This document shows, one piece after another, positions 20,056 to 29,382 of a DNA stretch of 64,000 nt (positions within the stretch are counted from its first letter, which is position 1; every line of letters starts with the position of its first letter). This DNA comes from an uncultured Prochlorococcus sp. (GTDB taxonomy: Bacteria; Cyanobacteriota; Cyanobacteriia; PCC-6307; Cyanobiaceae), in contig CABYGI010000002.1 of assembly GCA_902518475.1 (NCBI GenBank), positions 1-64,000 of the forward strand, written 5' to 3'. The translations under genes were made by a program, and so were the position numbers. Below the pieces are notes generated by a model. The model saw nothing but the letters and a program-made list of their open reading frames with translations, was not told where the DNA came from and ran no database searches.

Positions 20056-21462
20056 ATGAAAGAAAATAATTTTGAAACAGTTACATCCTTATCTTCAGAT
20101 CTAAGTACACGAGAAAATATTACTATTCAACTTGAGGAGTTGCTCATCGCGGGAAATTATGATGAGGCAAAGCTTCTTTTAGAGCCTTCCCAACCTGTTG
20201 ATATTGCAGATGCTATTGGAAGCCTTCCTCTAATATTACAGGCATTAGCGTTTAGATTATTAAAGAAAAATGAAGCAATCGAGGTGTATGAATATTTAGA
20301 CCCAGTAGTTCAGCAAACTTTATTAGAGAGACTTCGTTCAGGAGAAGTTTTAGAAATCGTTGAAAAAATGTCTCCTGACGATAGGGTGCAACTCTTTGAT
20401 GAATTACCTGCAAAAGTTGTACGAAAATTTTTGTCTGCCCTTAGTCCTGGTGAAAGGAAAGTCACAGCCGAGTTACTTGGATATGAGCCTGAAACTGCAG
20501 GAAGATTAATGACAACTGAATTTATAGACCTTAAAGAGATGCAAACTGCAGCTGAGGCTCTTTCTTTAGTTAGAAAAAGAGCCCCATTTACTGAAACTAT
20601 CTACAGCTTATACGTTACGGATAAAGAAAGACACCTGACTGGGATTCTCTCATTAAGGGATCTTGTAACTGCTGATCCCACTAAGCCAATTGGGGATGTT
20701 ATGACAAGAGATGTAGTTAATATTTCTACTAACACTAATCAAGAAGAGGTTGCTAGAGCGATACAAAGATACGATTTTTTAGCTCTTCCAGTCGTTGATA
20801 AAGAAAAACGTCTTGTTGGGATAGTAACTGTTGATGATTTAATTGATGTCATAGAACAAGAAGCAACAAGAGACATTTATGCAGCAGGGGCAGTACAGTC
20901 CGGAGATGAAGATGATTATTTTCAAAGTAGTTTGTTTACGATTGCTCGAAGAAGAATTTTATGGCTATTAATTTTGGTTTTAGCAAATGGTTTAACAACA
21001 AAAGTTATAGCTATGAATGATCAAATATTAAAAGAAATAGTTTTATTAGCTGCATTTATTCCTCTACTTATAGGTACTGGTGGAAATGTTGGTGCTCAAA
21101 GTTCAACAGTTGTAATTAGAGGCTTGAGTACTCAAAAATTGAAGTCTCTTGGTGCAATTAAGGCAGTAGTTAAGGAGGCAATAACAGGCGCTCTTTTAGG
21201 TGTTTTAATGATGCTGGTAGTATTTCCCTTCGCTTGGTGGCAAGGAGAAGGCCCTTTGATAGCATTTGCGGTTGGAATAAGTTTAATATCCATTACAACT
21301 TTAGCTGCTACAACAGGAGCGATACTCCCTTTATTGTTTGACAGGATGAAATTAGATCCGGCATTAATGTCTTCCCCTTTTATTACAACCGTTACTGATA
21401 TTGTTGGTGTATTTATTTATCTCAGTACAGCACAATGGCTTTTAAGCTCGTCATTAGTCTGA
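20056..21462 (+). CDS. mgtE: Magnesium transporter MgtE
   Basis: MgtE is a magnesium-gated magnesium channel. The cytoplasmic N domain (helical, about residues 20-140, MSPDDRVQLFDELPAKVV) is followed by two CBS domains at about 150-275. DVMTRDVVNIS and FLALPVVDKEKRLVGIVTVDDLID belong to the second CBS domain. Five membrane helices follow, with the selectivity segment IGTGGNVGAQSSTVVIRG. At 468 residues it is complete. No magnesium-sensing M-box fits in the 43-base gap upstream, so control is probably at the protein level through the CBS domains (inference). Confidence 0.96.
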   Translation: MKENNFETVTSLSSDLSTRENITIQLEELLIAGNYDEAKLLLEPSQPVDIADAIGSLPLILQALAFRLLKKNEAIEVYEYLDPVVQQTLLERLRSGEVLEIVEKMSPDDRVQLFDELPAKVVRKFLSALSPGERKVTAELLGYEPETAGRLMTTEFIDLKEMQTAAEALSLVRKRAPFTETIYSLYVTDKERHLTGILSLRDLVTADPTKPIGDVMTRDVVNISTNTNQEEVARAIQRYDFLALPVVDKEKRLVGIVTVDDLIDVIEQEATRDIYAAGAVQSGDEDDYFQSSLFTIARRRILWLLILVLANGLTTKVIAMNDQILKEIVLLAAFIPLLIGTGGNVGAQSSTVVIRGLSTQKLKSLGAIKAVVKEAITGALLGVLMMLVVFPFAWWQGEGPLIAFAVGISLISITTLAATTGAILPLLFDRMKLDPALMSSPFITTVTDIVGVFIYLSTAQWLLSSSLV

Positions 21463-21562
21463 ATTCACTAGGTATTTATTCTCATTTTTGTAAAATTGTG
21501 GATTTTTTTGTTTAACTTTACATTTCTTAATGGTATTGTTTACAAAACATCATTAATCTTTC
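21463..21562 (+). promoter_or_regulatory. Sigma-gene upstream region with two HLR1-type half-sites
   Basis: Two exact matches to the half-site (G/T)TTACA(A/T)(A/T), the octamer bound by the light-responsive regulator RpaB, occur as TTTACATT at 21517-21524 and TTTACAAA at 21539-21546. They are 22 bases apart start to start, about two helical turns, not the 10-base tandem spacing of a classical HLR1. Whether RpaB binds is untested. Confidence 0.35.
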
Positions 21563-22564
21563 ATGTCTTCTGAAGCAATAAGTGAAAATAAATTAACGTC
21601 AATTGCAAGCATAAAAGCTAGTAATGATGTTGATCTAGTTCGATCATACTTGAGGGATATAGGAAGAGTCCCTTTATTATCTCATGAGCAAGAAATTACT
21701 CTAGGTCGACAAGTGCAAGAGTATATGGAAGTTGAAAGAGCAGAATTGGAAATAATTGAATTAACAGGGGATAAGCCTAGTATTGACGAATTATCAGCCA
21801 AATTAAACTTAACTACCTCACTTATAAAAAAAAGATTGAGAGCTGGACAGAGAGCTAAGGAAAGAATGGTCGCAGCGAATTTAAGATTGGTAGTAAGCGT
21901 TGCAAAAAAATACACAAAAAGAAATATGGAGCTTTTAGATTTAATTCAAGAAGGGACTATAGGACTGGTTAGAGGTGTTGAAAAATTTGATCCAGCAAGG
22001 GGTTATAAATTTTCAACATATGCATACTGGTGGATTAGACAAGGTATCACAAGAGCGATAGCTGAAAAAAGTAGAGCAATAAGGCTACCAATTCACATTA
22101 CTGAAATGTTGAATAAGCTTAAAAAAGGTCAAAGAGAGCTCAGTCAAGAAATGTCTAGAACTCCAACTGTTAGTGAACTTGCGAAATACGTAGAGCTCCC
22201 TGAAGATGATGTTAAAGATTTGATGTGTAAAGCTGGGCAGCCTGTTAGTCTTGAAACTAAAGTCGGTGACGGTGAAGATACCGTCTTATTAGATTTACTT
22301 GCAGGGGGCGAAGATTTGCCAGACGAGCAAATAGAGATGGATTGTATGAGAGGTGATCTACATTCTCTTTTGCATCAATTGCCAGATCTGCAATGTAGAG
22401 TTTTGAGAATGAGATACGGAATGGATGGTGATGAGCCAATGTCCCTTACAGGTATAGGAAGAGTGTTGGGGATTAGTAGAGACAGAGTAAGAAACCTGGA
22501 ACGCGATGGATTAAGAGGTTTAAGAAGACTCAGTGATAATGTTGAAGCTTATTTTGTTTCTTGA
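21563..22564 (+). CDS. rpoD: RNA polymerase sigma factor, RpoD-like group 2
   Basis: A sigma-70 family factor of 333 residues. Region 1.2 is DVDLVRSYLRDIGRVPLLS; region 2 has LLDLIQEGTIGLVRGVEKFDP and the promoter-melting and -10 reading segment FSTYAYWWIRQGITRAI. Region 3 is KKGQRELSQEMSRTPTVSELA. Region 4.2 has SLTGIGRVLGISRDRVRNLE, the -35 binding helix. It lacks the long region 1.1 of the primary sigma factor, so it is a non-essential-type group 2 factor, used in cyanobacteria for light, stress or diel responses. The end overlaps the convergent hydrolase gene by 16 bases. Confidence 0.92.
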   Translation: MSSEAISENKLTSIASIKASNDVDLVRSYLRDIGRVPLLSHEQEITLGRQVQEYMEVERAELEIIELTGDKPSIDELSAKLNLTTSLIKKRLRAGQRAKERMVAANLRLVVSVAKKYTKRNMELLDLIQEGTIGLVRGVEKFDPARGYKFSTYAYWWIRQGITRAIAEKSRAIRLPIHITEMLNKLKKGQRELSQEMSRTPTVSELAKYVELPEDDVKDLMCKAGQPVSLETKVGDGEDTVLLDLLAGGEDLPDEQIEMDCMRGDLHSLLHQLPDLQCRVLRMRYGMDGDEPMSLTGIGRVLGISRDRVRNLERDGLRGLRRLSDNVEAYFVS

Positions 22565-23457
22565 ATAAATTCTTTTATTAAATTATTTGTTTTTTCAGGT
22601 TCTTCATCATGAGGACAATGTCCAGCTCCATTAATAATATCCAATCTTTTAATATTCTTGAATTGTTTGTTCCACTCTATTGCTTCATTTAAAGACTCCC
22701 ATGGATCTTTTTCTCCCCAAATCAATTGGATTGGAACATCAATCTTATCGATAAGGTCAGTAGCAAGATAGTCATCAAATAAGTTTATAAACCCACGAAA
22801 TGCTTCTTTAGAGTGTTTCCTTTGAGAGGGTTGATAAAGAATTTCAATTAATTCTTCATCGATATTTTTTCCTGAGGGATAAGCTTGTTCAAGAATATTT
22901 TTTATAACTTTTGGATTGGCAGCTCTTGTAAAAAGTGCATTACTAATTAATCTTTGTCTTACTATCGTTTTAAGGACAGGTCTCAGTAAATTCATTAAGA
23001 CATCACTTTTTTTTAAACGTTTATCATCCATAGTTCTTTGTGCACAATCAATCAAAATTACACCTTTGCAATAGTCTTTGAGGATTTCAGCAGCTTTCAA
23101 TGAAATAACACCTCCAATTGAATTACCTACCAAATAAACAGGAGATTTTATTACCTCTAAACAAAATGTGGATATTTGATTACCCCATAAGTCAAATGAA
23201 TATCTGATTGAGTTTTCTCTATTAGGTTCGTAATCTAATAAAGCATTAGGCTGGCTGCTTTTCCCAAATCCTAATAAGTCAATTGCGTAGCAATTAGAAA
23301 ATTTACCAAGAAAATCTTGATTATGTCTCCAGTGGTTTTTGGATGCCCCAAATCCATGAACTAAAAGAATTTTAATATTTTTTTCAGGAGTAGAATCTTG
23401 TGATAAAGACCAAGAAATTTTCCAATTTTTCCACTTCCAAGTTTTAGATTTATTCAA
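22549..23457 (-). CDS. Alpha/beta hydrolase, first paralogue
   Basis: A 302-residue alpha/beta hydrolase. LLVHGFGASKNHWRHN holds the oxyanion-hole region, VGNSIGGVISLKAA the nucleophile elbow with Ser, and IQLIWGEKDPW the acid region. GAGHCPHDEEPE supplies the catalytic His. It resembles the cyanobacterial and plastid group that includes pheophytinase- and chlorophyll-dephytylase-like enzymes, but the substrate cannot be read from the sequence. A second, related protein lies at 51022-51927, sharing the HGFGAS, KDPW and GHCPHDE blocks. The gene is convergent with the sigma factor and its last codons overlap it. Confidence 0.85.
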   Translation of the reverse strand: MNKSKTWKWKNWKISWSLSQDSTPEKNIKILLVHGFGASKNHWRHNQDFLGKFSNCYAIDLLGFGKSSQPNALLDYEPNRENSIRYSFDLWGNQISTFCLEVIKSPVYLVGNSIGGVISLKAAEILKDYCKGVILIDCAQRTMDDKRLKKSDVLMNLLRPVLKTIVRQRLISNALFTRAANPKVIKNILEQAYPSGKNIDEELIEILYQPSQRKHSKEAFRGFINLFDDYLATDLIDKIDVPIQLIWGEKDPWESLNEAIEWNKQFKNIKRLDIINGAGHCPHDEEPEKTNNLIKEFIQETK

Positions 23458-23553
23458 AGAAACTATGAACTTAATATTAATTAAACTTTAATTCAAAAAA
23501 AAATAATTCGTTTTTCATAAATTATTCTTAGTTAAGACAAAAGCGTTAATTTC

Positions 23554-24552
23554 ATGAAAAAGAAAAAAGTTATATGTGTTGGAGAGGCTTTAATAGACAG
23601 AATTAGAAATAAGTTAAATGACGGATTTACTGATTATTTGGGTGGTGCACCGGCAAATGTTGCTTGTGCATTAAGAAAATTAAAAATAGATTCAATATTT
23701 ATAGGAAGTTTGGGTGGTGATGATTACGGAAAAAAATTTATTACACAATTTAATAAATTGGACGTTAACTTAAATTTCTTGCAATTAGGTAATGATTCAT
23801 CTACTCGCGTGGTTAATGTAGATAGAGATCAATTTGGAGATCGTTTTTTTTCAGGCTTTGAGGAAAGTTCTCATTTATGCTTTGCAGATGAAGTTCTTAG
23901 TAAGAAATTAATTGAAAAAGAAATTTTAAATTTGGAGAAATCTTTTCTTGAAACAAAATATTTGGTTACGGGAACAATCTTATTATCATCTCCAATATCA
24001 GCAGAGACTATTTTTTTTCTTCTTGAACTTGCTAAAAAATTTGAAGTCAAAATAGTTATTGATTTGAATTGGAGAGAGGTCTTTTGGGATCATTCAAGTT
24101 TTTCATCAGAAATTAGTAAAGTCGAGAGAGTTAACTTAATTAAGAAATTTTTAAATCATGCAAATATTTTAAAACTCGCTAAGGAAGAAGCAACTTTGTT
24201 TTTTGAGGATGAAAATCCTTTGCTAATATCTCAACAATTGTTTAATAGACCAGATGTAATAATAACCGATGGAAAAAATCCCGTTGCATGGTGCATAAAT
24301 GGATTGCAGGGAATTACAGAAACTCCTACTTCGCAAAAAATTGTTGATACAACAGGTGCAGGCGATGCTTTTCTAGCTGGCTTAATTTCAAAATTAATTT
24401 CTTCAGGTTATCCTTTAAATGAACTAGAGATAGAAGATTGCATTAAGTTCGCAAATGTTTGTGGATTATTAACTTGTCTTGGTGAAGGAGCCATCGAGCA
24501 ACAGCCATATTACGAGAAGGTAATTAAATTTTTGGGATCTCTTATTTCGTAG
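23554..24552 (+). CDS. PfkB-family carbohydrate kinase (fructokinase-like)
   Basis: A 332-residue ribokinase/PfkB family kinase, most like fructokinases. Motif 1 is GGAPANVACALRKL near residue 31. Motif 2 with the anion hole and catalytic base is DTTGAGDAFLAGLIS near residue 267. The VCVGEALIDRI-like start (KVICVGEALIDRI) is typical of fructokinases. It phosphorylates a free hexose, probably fructose released from sucrose (family inference). The 3' end overlaps convergent tsaE by 43 bases, an unusually long coding overlap. Confidence 0.88.
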   Translation: MKKKKVICVGEALIDRIRNKLNDGFTDYLGGAPANVACALRKLKIDSIFIGSLGGDDYGKKFITQFNKLDVNLNFLQLGNDSSTRVVNVDRDQFGDRFFSGFEESSHLCFADEVLSKKLIEKEILNLEKSFLETKYLVTGTILLSSPISAETIFFLLELAKKFEVKIVIDLNWREVFWDHSSFSSEISKVERVNLIKKFLNHANILKLAKEEATLFFEDENPLLISQQLFNRPDVIITDGKNPVAWCINGLQGITETPTSQKIVDTTGAGDAFLAGLISKLISSGYPLNELEIEDCIKFANVCGLLTCLGEGAIEQQPYYEKVIKFLGSLIS

Positions 24553-24959
24553 TGTCTTCCATAATGTTTTGCGTAAGTAATTTCTATTTTCCAGAAATTA
24601 TCAATATATGGTTCTATTAATTCTGGCCATTCAATAATTAAAATAGCTTGTCTTTGTAATGCCTCTTCTTCTTCTGAAAAAAAAACTTCTTTTGCTGAAG
24701 AAACATTTTCTAACCTGTATAAATCAAGGTGAATTAGTGGAATTTTTCCTGAACTGTAGTGATGCGATAAAGCAAAAGTAGGGCTTGTAATGTCCTCAGA
24801 GATTGATAAGCCTTTAGCAATTCCTTGCACAAATGATGTTTTCCCAGCCCCAATTGGACCCTGTAATAAAACAATTGATAGAGGATTTAATTTGTATGAG
24901 AATTTTTTTCCTAAATTTAAAGTCCCTGTTAAATTCTCAACAAACACAAATTTACACAA
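24510..24959 (-). CDS. tsaE: tRNA threonylcarbamoyladenosine ATPase TsaE
   Basis: TsaE is the ATPase that resets the TsaB-TsaD complex making t6A37 in tRNAs that read ANN codons. The P-loop LQGPIGAGKTSFVQGIAKGL is near residue 33, SPTFALSHHY is the switch region, and LIHLDLYRLE precedes a FSEEEEALQRQAILIIEWPE segment matching the family Walker B area. At 149 residues it is normal. The first in-frame ATG at 24959 is used; the start is only 39 bases from divergent ahcY. Confidence 0.93.
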   Translation of the reverse strand: MCKFVFVENLTGTLNLGKKFSYKLNPLSIVLLQGPIGAGKTSFVQGIAKGLSISEDITSPTFALSHHYSSGKIPLIHLDLYRLENVSSAKEVFFSEEEEALQRQAILIIEWPELIEPYIDNFWKIEITYAKHYGRHYEIRDPKNLITFS

Positions 24960-24998
24960 AAATCATTTATAGTTTAATAGAAAAAGTATTTACTAGAT

Positions 24999-26417
24999 AT
25001 GGTTATCGCAAATTCAGTTAAAACCTCCTCACCAAATTACGTAATTGCAGATATCTCATTATCAGATTTTGGCCGTAAAGAAATTAAAATTGCTGAAACT
25101 GAAATGCCCGGGTTAATGGCGCTTAGAGATAAATATCAATCTGAAAAACCACTAAAAGGTGCAAAAATAGCTGGAAGCCTTCATATGACTATTCAGACAG
25201 CAGTCTTAATAGAAACTCTTGTTGATCTTGGTGCAGAAGTGAAATGGGCTTCATGCAATATTTTTTCAACTCAAGACCATGCAGCTGCAGCTATTGCAGA
25301 TCAAGGAATTTCTGTATATGCAAAAAAAGGTGAGACTCTTGAAGAATACTGGCAGTATACTCACTATATTCTTGATTGGGGGTCAGACTCTCCAAATATG
25401 ATTCTTGATGATGGGGGAGATGCAACTGGCTTATTGATATTGGGTAGTAAAGCAGAAAAAGATTTATCTGTTCTAGATAATCCTAGTAATGAAGAAGAGA
25501 TTGCTCTTTACAATTCTATTAAGTCTAAGTTGGAAAATGATAGTGACTTCTATTCAAGAATAAAGAGTAATATCATTGGTGTCACTGAAGAAACTACAAC
25601 GGGAGTTGCAAGACTTTATCAACTTCAAAAGCAAAATGCTTTACCTTTCCCTGCTATCAATGTTAATGATTCAGTAACTAAAAGCAAATTTGATAATTTA
25701 TATGGCTGTAGAGAATCTTTGGTTGACAGCATAAAGCGTGCTACAGATGTGATGATCGCTGGAAAAGTAGCTTTAGTAATGGGTTTTGGAGATGTAGGTA
25801 AAGGTTCAGCCCAATCTTTAAGAGGACTTGGTGCTATTGTAAAAGTTGCTGAGGTTGATCCAATTTGTGCACTTCAAGCGGCAATGGAAGGTTTTAGCGT
25901 TGTTACACTAGACGATGTTGTAGAAGATATAGATATATTTGTTACGGCAACTGGAAACTATCAAGTAATAACAAACGAAAATCTTGTCAAGATGAAAGAT
26001 GAGGCCATAGTTTGCAATATTGGTCACTTCGATAATGAAATTGATGTAGCTTCATTGAAAGATTATCCGTGGGAAAATATTAAGCCGCAGGTTGATCACA
26101 TAACTTTACCAAGTGGCAATAAAATTATTCTTTTGGCTGAAGGTAGATTAGTTAACTTAGGTTGCGCCACTGGACATCCAAGTTTTGTTATGAGTAATTC
26201 TTTTACTAATCAAGTTCTAGCTCAAATTGAACTTTTCAATAATTCAGAGCAATATGCGAAAGAGGTTTATGTTTTACCAAAACACTTAGATGAAATGGTA
26301 GCTAGATTACATCTAGATAAAATTGGTGCAAAATTAACAAAATTAACCAAAGAACAGGCAGACTATATCAATGTGCCTGTCGAAGGACCTTATAAACCAG
26401 AACTCTATAGATACTAA
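24999..26417 (+). CDS. ahcY: Adenosylhomocysteinase
   Basis: AhcY hydrolyses S-adenosylhomocysteine to adenosine and homocysteine, relieving inhibition of methyltransferases. Signatures are [44 protein letters not shown] and the NAD-binding Rossmann turn [25 protein letters not shown] and the C-terminal PYKPELYRY, which reaches into the neighbouring subunit's NAD site, complete it. At 472 residues it is full length. The next gene starts 2 bases after its stop. Confidence 0.97.
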   Translation: MVIANSVKTSSPNYVIADISLSDFGRKEIKIAETEMPGLMALRDKYQSEKPLKGAKIAGSLHMTIQTAVLIETLVDLGAEVKWASCNIFSTQDHAAAAIADQGISVYAKKGETLEEYWQYTHYILDWGSDSPNMILDDGGDATGLLILGSKAEKDLSVLDNPSNEEEIALYNSIKSKLENDSDFYSRIKSNIIGVTEETTTGVARLYQLQKQNALPFPAINVNDSVTKSKFDNLYGCRESLVDSIKRATDVMIAGKVALVMGFGDVGKGSAQSLRGLGAIVKVAEVDPICALQAAMEGFSVVTLDDVVEDIDIFVTATGNYQVITNENLVKMKDEAIVCNIGHFDNEIDVASLKDYPWENIKPQVDHITLPSGNKIILLAEGRLVNLGCATGHPSFVMSNSFTNQVLAQIELFNNSEQYAKEVYVLPKHLDEMVARLHLDKIGAKLTKLTKEQADYINVPVEGPYKPELYRY

Positions 26418-26419
26418 AA

Positions 26420-27076
26420 TTGAGTTTAATTTTTGCAAATTTTCTGACTTCAATTCCTGACTACATTAGTTCAGCTGTTGAAAAAAATTCAACAATTGCC
26501 TACCTGACTATTTGTCTGGCTATGTTTTTGGAGAATATAATACCTCCAATCCCTTCGGAAATAATCATGCCATTGGGAGGCTTTTTTGTTTATCAACAAA
26601 AATTAAATTTCTATATTTTAGTTTTTTGGGGATTACTAGGAACTATTCTTGGATCATTGCCTTGGTACTATTTAGGTAGATTAGTAAACGAAAATAGACT
26701 TTCATATTTTCTAGATAAAAGAGGAAAATATTTGGGCATTTCTTCTAATGACTTAAATAAAAGTAAAAGGTGGTTTGATAAATACGGGGTTTCTTTGGTT
26801 TTTTGGGGCAGATTAGTTCCAGGTATAAGAACTCTAATTTCAGTTCCTGCTGGCATAGAACTTATGCCATTAAGAAAGTTTTTACTTTGGACTACATTGG
26901 GTAGCTTGATATGGGTAGTACTTCTCACTTATGCAGGTTATTTATTTGGTGAAAATTATCCTCTTGTTGAGACTTACTTAGATCAAATCAAATATGTTGT
27001 AAAGCCAATTTTAATTTTAGTTCTCTTATATTTTTTTATAAAGTTGATTTTTAGATTTTTAAAAAATAGTGCTTAA
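26420..27076 (+). CDS. DedA-family membrane protein
   Basis: A 218-residue integral membrane protein of the DedA/VTT family, whose members scramble or flip lipid carriers and phospholipids and support membrane energetics. Family marks are ENIIPPIPSEIIMPLGGF, a re-entrant loop with the conserved Glu, and FWGRLVPGIRTLISVPAG with the conserved Arg pair. Four to five membrane spans are visible. The TTG start is 2 bases after the ahcY stop, and the end overlaps convergent ssb by 4 bases. Confidence 0.9.
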   Translation: MSLIFANFLTSIPDYISSAVEKNSTIAYLTICLAMFLENIIPPIPSEIIMPLGGFFVYQQKLNFYILVFWGLLGTILGSLPWYYLGRLVNENRLSYFLDKRGKYLGISSNDLNKSKRWFDKYGVSLVFWGRLVPGIRTLISVPAGIELMPLRKFLLWTTLGSLIWVVLLTYAGYLFGENYPLVETYLDQIKYVVKPILILVLLYFFIKLIFRFLKNSA

Positions 27077-27444
27077 AAAGGTATGTCACTAGAGCTACTG
27101 CTGTAAGAAGATTGGTTATCATCAGACTCTTTTCGAGAACCTAATAAGTTTAATCTATCCACCCTAACGACTGGTTTATATCTATCTTCACCTGTATTTT
27201 TATCTTTCCAACTATCAATTTTAAAGCTTCCTGTAATTCCAATTAAAGAGCCTTTTTTAACGTAATCTGCGGCTATTTGTGCCTGCTTACCCCATATTTC
27301 TAAATTAAACCAGTCTGGCTCCTCATCTCTGCTTCTTCTATTAACTGCAAGTGTGAAATTTGCTACGATACTTCCAGATTCAAAATATCTGACATCTGGT
27401 TCTCTTCCTGCTCTGCCAACAAGGTTAATAGTGTTAATTTCCAT
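27073..27444 (-). CDS. ssb: Single-stranded DNA-binding protein
   Basis: SSB covers single-stranded DNA in replication and repair. The OB fold occupies about residues 1-103: NTINLVGRAGREPDVRYFESGSIVANFTLAVNR, then PDWFNLEIWGKQAQIAADYV. A short serine-rich linker leads to the C-terminal tip DIPF, the partner-binding hook. At 123 residues it is shorter than enteric SSB because the linker is reduced, as in other marine picocyanobacteria. It is divergent from mreB. Confidence 0.95.
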   Translation of the reverse strand: MEINTINLVGRAGREPDVRYFESGSIVANFTLAVNRRSRDEEPDWFNLEIWGKQAQIAADYVKKGSLIGITGSFKIDSWKDKNTGEDRYKPVVRVDRLNLLGSRKESDDNQSSYSSSSSDIPF

Positions 27445-27575
27445 AATTTTTTTTCTTAATACTACTCATATTTCCAGGTTCTGCTCAAAGTTTTGCGTGC
27501 TATTCATAACTAAATGACAGATTTCTGAGAGCTTACCAAAAAATAGATATATTATTGATAAAAAGAATTTTTATT

Positions 27576-28628
27576 GTGATTTTTAACAGATTTAAATTTT
27601 CTAGAGATATTGGCATAGATTTGGGAACGGCCAATACTCTTATACACGTATCTGGAAAGGGTGTTGTTTTACAAGAGCCTTCTGTAGTCGCTATGGATTT
27701 AGAAGAAGGGATTCCATTAGCTGTTGGTAAAGAAGCAAAATTAATGCTTGGAAGGACTCCTGGCAATATAAGAGCCGTAAGACCCCTTAGGGATGGGGTC
27801 ATTGCAGATTTTGATGCTGCTGAACAGATGATAAAGACATTTATTCAAAAATGTAACGAAGGTAAGGGGATAGTAGCCCCAAGGATAGTTATAGGTATTC
27901 CAAGTGGAGTTACTAGTGTTGAGCGAAGAGCAGTAAGAGAAGCTGGATTAGCCGGAGCTAGAGAAGTCCACTTAATTGATGAACCAGTTGCAGCAGCAAT
28001 AGGAGCATCTTTACCAGTAACTGAGCCAATTGGAACTATGATTGTTGATATTGGGGGAGGCACTACTGAGGTTGCAGTATTAAGTTTAGGGGGAACTGTA
28101 TTGAGTGAATCTGTTCGAATAGCTGGTGATGAAATAAATGAGTCAATTGCCACATATCTTAAAAAAGTTCACAATTTAGTTGTTGGAGAGAGAACTGCAG
28201 AAGATATCAAAATTAAAATTGGATCTGCATTTCCAGATGATGATTTTGATAAAACTACTTTAGAGGTTAGAGGTTTACATCTTTTATCTGGTCTACCTAG
28301 GTCAGTCACTTTGACATCAGGAGAAATCAGAGAAGCTATGGCTGAAACACTTAGCAAAATAGTAGAAGCTGTAAAAAGAACTTTAGAGAGAACCCCCCCT
28401 GAACTTGCTGCAGATATTGTTGATAGGGGGATTATGCTTGCAGGAGGTGGAGCTTTAGTGAGAGGCATTAATGATTTATTGAGCGATGAAACAGGAATTT
28501 TTACTCACATTGCAGAAAACCCATTGCTTTGCGTAGTGAATGGGTGTGGAGAGGTCTTGGATGATTTTAAAAAACTCAAAAGAGTTGTTGACACTCCTGA
28601 ATTTATAAGGAATGCCATAAGGGACTAA
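27576..28628 (+). CDS. mreB: Rod-shape determining actin homologue MreB
   Basis: MreB forms membrane-associated filaments that guide cell-wall synthesis. Actin-fold ATPase motifs are [13 protein letters not shown] (phosphate 1), [17 protein letters not shown] (phosphate 2) and the [11 protein letters not shown] adenosine loop. I set the start at the GTG at 27576, giving [17 protein letters not shown] and about 350 residues as usual in the family; an upstream in-frame TTG at 27555 would add seven hydrophobic residues. It is the first gene of an mreBCD cluster with four-base or smaller gaps. Confidence 0.95.
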   Translation: MIFNRFKFSRDIGIDLGTANTLIHVSGKGVVLQEPSVVAMDLEEGIPLAVGKEAKLMLGRTPGNIRAVRPLRDGVIADFDAAEQMIKTFIQKCNEGKGIVAPRIVIGIPSGVTSVERRAVREAGLAGAREVHLIDEPVAAAIGASLPVTEPIGTMIVDIGGGTTEVAVLSLGGTVLSESVRIAGDEINESIATYLKKVHNLVVGERTAEDIKIKIGSAFPDDDFDKTTLEVRGLHLLSGLPRSVTLTSGEIREAMAETLSKIVEAVKRTLERTPPELAADIVDRGIMLAGGGALVRGINDLLSDETGIFTHIAENPLLCVVNGCGEVLDDFKKLKRVVDTPEFIRNAIRD

Positions 28629-28632
28629 TATT

Positions 28633-29382
28633 ATGTTAAGTAACCGACGAACTTCTACTTCTCGTTGGTGGCATAAAAAGAAAAATTGGATATTGTTTGC
28701 AATTTTCATATTTTTGGTTTTTGTAAGGATATCCAAGGGTTCTTTTTATAAGGATTTGTACTATTTTATTTCAAAGCCTTTTTGGCCTGGTAAATTTCAA
28801 AAAGAAATTGTTCTTGAGAGTATTGACCAAGAACATTTAATAAAGTTAAATCTTCTTAAAAAAGACAATACAAGGTTGAGGAGAATCTTATCTCTTCAAG
28901 AATCATCTAATAATGAGAATATTTTAGCTGCAGTCATTTCGAGAAAAACAGGTAGTTGGTGGAGACAAATAATTTTAAATAAGGGTTCAAAGGATGGGGT
29001 AGAAACTGGTTATATTGTTATTGGTCCGGGTGGATTATTGGGAATAGTAGATAATACTTCTTTATTTACTTCGTCCGTCACATTAATCACTTCTCCAGAA
29101 AGTAAGTTAGGTGTTTGGTTGGATAGAATCCAAATTAATGGATTACTTGTCGGTTTAGGGGATGATTATCCTAGGTTAATACTTTATTCAAAGGATGCTG
29201 ATATTAAAGTGGGAGATTTTGTTTCGTCATCTCCTGCTAGTACCCTATTACCTCCAAATATCCCTATTGGTATTGTCCAATCTATAGATGAGACATTTAA
29301 ATCAAAAAAAACGGCAAAAATTTCACTTTTAGCAAAACCTCACGTAATTGATTGGGTGCAAATTTTGAAAGTAAATATTTAA
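28633..29382 (+). CDS. mreC: Rod-shape determining protein MreC
   Basis: MreC is a bitopic membrane protein linking MreB to periplasmic wall enzymes. It has a basic cytoplasmic start (SNRRTSTSRWWHKKK), one membrane helix at about residues 18-35, a coiled coil with LLKKDNTRLRRILSLQ, and the extracytoplasmic beta domains (GSKDGVETGYIVIGPGGLLGIVD). At 249 residues it is complete. The stop and the mreD start share a base (TAATG), so translation is probably coupled. Confidence 0.93.
   Translation: MLSNRRTSTSRWWHKKKNWILFAIFIFLVFVRISKGSFYKDLYYFISKPFWPGKFQKEIVLESIDQEHLIKLNLLKKDNTRLRRILSLQESSNNENILAAVISRKTGSWWRQIILNKGSKDGVETGYIVIGPGGLLGIVDNTSLFTSSVTLITSPESKLGVWLDRIQINGLLVGLGDDYPRLILYSKDADIKVGDFVSSSPASTLLPPNIPIGIVQSIDETFKSKKTAKISLLAKPHVIDWVQILKVNI

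Noticed and set aside
27555..27575. TTG at 27555 as mreB start
   Set aside because: It would add seven hydrophobic residues before the family-typical [15 protein letters not shown] start; the GTG at 27576 fits better, though this is not proven.
27845..28736. Several long minus-strand open frames opposite mreB
   Set aside because: Antisense shadows of a strongly conserved gene; their low-complexity Ser/Thr/Ile/Pro translations resemble no protein.
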